Below are positions 63,019-64,000 of a stretch of DNA of 64,000 nucleotides, one piece after another. Made by a program: the position numbers and the translations under genes. Where the stretch lies: assembly GCF_000017685.1 (NCBI RefSeq), contig NC_010602.1, positions 2,746,501 to 2,810,500 on the forward strand, written 5' to 3'. This DNA is from Leptospira biflexa serovar Patoc strain 'Patoc 1 (Paris)' (GTDB lineage: Bacteria; Spirochaetota; Leptospiria; Leptospirales; Leptospiraceae). How positions within the stretch are numbered: the stretch's first letter is position 1; each line of letters opens with the position of its first letter. The notes under the pieces were generated by a model. That model did no database searches and had not been told where the DNA came from. It saw nothing but the letters and a program-made list of their open reading frames with translations.

Positions 63019-63822
63019 ATGTCTCAACACATTTTAAAAAATACCATCGAAGATTTAGAACTTGTTCGTTCCAAATCACCACTAGTTCATAATATTACGA
63101 ATTACGTAGTGATGAATAACACTGCCAACGCCCTTCTTGCCATTGGTGCCTCACCCATTATGGCACATGCCATCGAAGAAGTGGAAGAAATGGTGACAAT
63201 CTGTTCGGCAACTGTCATCAATATTGGAACCCTTTCGGAACCATGGATCCAAAGTATGGAAAAAGCCGCAAAAAAGGCAGTTTCCTTAGGTAAACCATTG
63301 GTTCTTGACCCAGTGGGAGCTGGTGCAAGTAACATTCGTAATGCGGCAATCCGTAGGATCTTAGATGCGGGGAACCCGACCATTGTCCGTGGAAATGCTT
63401 CTGAAATCCTATCCACACTCTCTTCCTCTGGGAAAACCAAGGGAGTGGATGCAACGGACTCTTCTGAATCAGCAGTGGAGACTGGCAAATCCTTATCCAA
63501 GGTCACTGGTGGAGTGGTTGTGATCAGTGGAGCCACTGATTTTATCTTAAAAGGTACGGACATGGCCCAAATCTCCAATGGAGATGCCTTAATGACAAAG
63601 GTCACAGGACTCGGTTGCACTGCCTCTGCACTTTGTGGTGCCTTTGCCGCTGTGCAAAAAGACCAGTTCCGTGCGGCCACCTCTGCCATGGCGGTCATGG
63701 GAATTGCAGGCGAAATGGCAAAATCCAAAACGGCAAGTCCTGGCAGTTTCCAAGTGGCATTCCTTGATGCCCTGTATGAACTGAATGCAGATACCATTAA
63801 ACAAAAGTTAAATGCAAAATAA
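63019..63822 (+). CDS. thiM: Hydroxyethylthiazole kinase
   Basis: A 267-residue kinase that phosphorylates 4-methyl-5-hydroxyethylthiazole in thiamine salvage. Typical regions are SPLVHNITNYVVMNNTANALLA in parts (VHNITNYV), LDPVGAGASNIRN, VRGNASEI and GDALMTKVTGLGCTASAL. It overlaps the thiE start by 11 bases, so the two form a thiamine operon. No THI-box riboswitch was found upstream. Confidence 0.95.
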   Translation: MSQHILKNTIEDLELVRSKSPLVHNITNYVVMNNTANALLAIGASPIMAHAIEEVEEMVTICSATVINIGTLSEPWIQSMEKAAKKAVSLGKPLVLDPVGAGASNIRNAAIRRILDAGNPTIVRGNASEILSTLSSSGKTKGVDATDSSESAVETGKSLSKVTGGVVVISGATDFILKGTDMAQISNGDALMTKVTGLGCTASALCGAFAAVQKDQFRAATSAMAVMGIAGEMAKSKTASPGSFQVAFLDALYELNADTIKQKLNAK

Positions 63823-64000
63823 AATCCAAGGGGTGTATCTTGTCACAGATAGACCCCTTTGCCTCCACCATAAACTGGAAGAAGTGGTGCAAATGGCCGC
63901 TTCTGGTGGAGTTTCCCTTGTCCAACTCAGGGAAAAGGATTCCACCTCTCGTGAATTTTTAGAACTTGCCATCCACCTAAAATTCATCCTAAGCCCCTTC
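63812..64000 (+). CDS. thiE: Thiamine-phosphate synthase ThiE (partial)
   Basis: The start of a thiamine-phosphate pyrophosphorylase, cut by the right window edge after 63 codons. It reads MQNKIQGVYLVTDRPLC, then SLVQLREKD, which matches the ThiE opening and pyrophosphate-binding QxRxK-like region. It would join the thiazole phosphate from ThiM to the pyrimidine moiety to form thiamine phosphate. Confidence 0.92.
   Translation, partial: MQNKIQGVYLVTDRPLCLHHKLEEVVQMAASGGVSLVQLREKDSTSREFLELAIHLKFILSPF

Noticed and set aside
63102..63797. Long open frame on the minus strand opposite thiM (231 codons)
   Set aside because: It lies inside the clear thiM frame, has no ribosome binding site and no recognisable domain. 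It is a shadow of the codon use of thiM.

Overview
This window looks like a chromosomal segment of a spirochaete of the genus Leptospira. The evidence is a FlaA-type periplasmic flagellar sheath protein, an LmtA-type lipid A phosphate methyltransferase, an OmpL47-type repeat protein, a giant spirochaetal coiled-coil protein, spirochaete-style lipoprotein signals, several PP2C/STAS signalling proteins and a CarD regulator. The complete polyamine uptake and breakdown cluster and the aerobic caa3 oxidase would suit a free-living (biflexa-type) species, but the species call is an inference. No tRNA, rRNA, CRISPR array, insertion sequence or prophage was seen. Genes are tightly packed, and no stretch longer than 300 bases lacks a gene.

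Layout. 1-3635 (minus): potD-potA-potB-potC, a spermidine/putrescine ABC importer; potC is cut by the window edge. 3774-7970 (plus): a divergent cluster of succinate-semialdehyde dehydrogenase, GABA-type aminotransferase and an aminobutyraldehyde-type dehydrogenase, which together could turn putrescine into succinate. 7996-15413: a DUF389 membrane protein, an unknown anchored protein, a SurA/PpiD-like protein, CheX, and a minus-strand envelope operon (OmpA/PD40 protein, membrane protein, TPR-like protein). 15464-21738: a YbiT-type ABC-F ATPase, a putative beta-barrel protein, comF-STAS-rdgB, an OmpL47-like protein and a FlaA protein. 21828-29783: a likely operon carD, PIN-TRAM protein, lnt and an unknown membrane protein, plus a SPOR protein, a lipoprotein and a methyltransferase. 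29790-42458: a PP2C phosphatase, the A2/caa3 cytochrome oxidase operon with Sco and a 50-residue membrane protein, divergent heme A biosynthesis genes (ctaA, ctaB), two TPM-domain proteins and a second PP2C phosphatase. 42475-45859 (minus): citrate synthase, a STAS protein, a zinc-ribbon protein, a lipoprotein cytochrome c and a TIGR01777 epimerase.

45933-53644 (plus) is a run of seven overlapping or abutting genes: an anchored domain protein, a MoxR-like AAA ATPase, an unknown protein, a protein joining an HExxH metallopeptidase-like region to a VWA domain, an unknown charged protein, a PaaK-like adenylate-forming enzyme and a NadR-type NAD salvage enzyme. This is the best candidate for an undescribed system. 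53592-64000: a PhyH-like oxygenase, lmtA, a PlsC-like acyltransferase, an orphan GHKL ATPase-like protein, a ferritin-like protein, the 1076-residue coiled-coil protein, a 67-residue protein with a bacterial histone-fold signature, map, a 43-residue secreted peptide, a response regulator, thiM and a truncated thiE.

Main points for a second look: the small histone-like protein; the MoxR/VWA-metallopeptidase operon; rdgB, which appears to start at CTG in a CTGA overlap; a terminator hairpin holding the comF start codon in its loop; and a 13-bp inverted repeat that buries the lnt start codon. All protein identities come from reading motifs; no database search was run.
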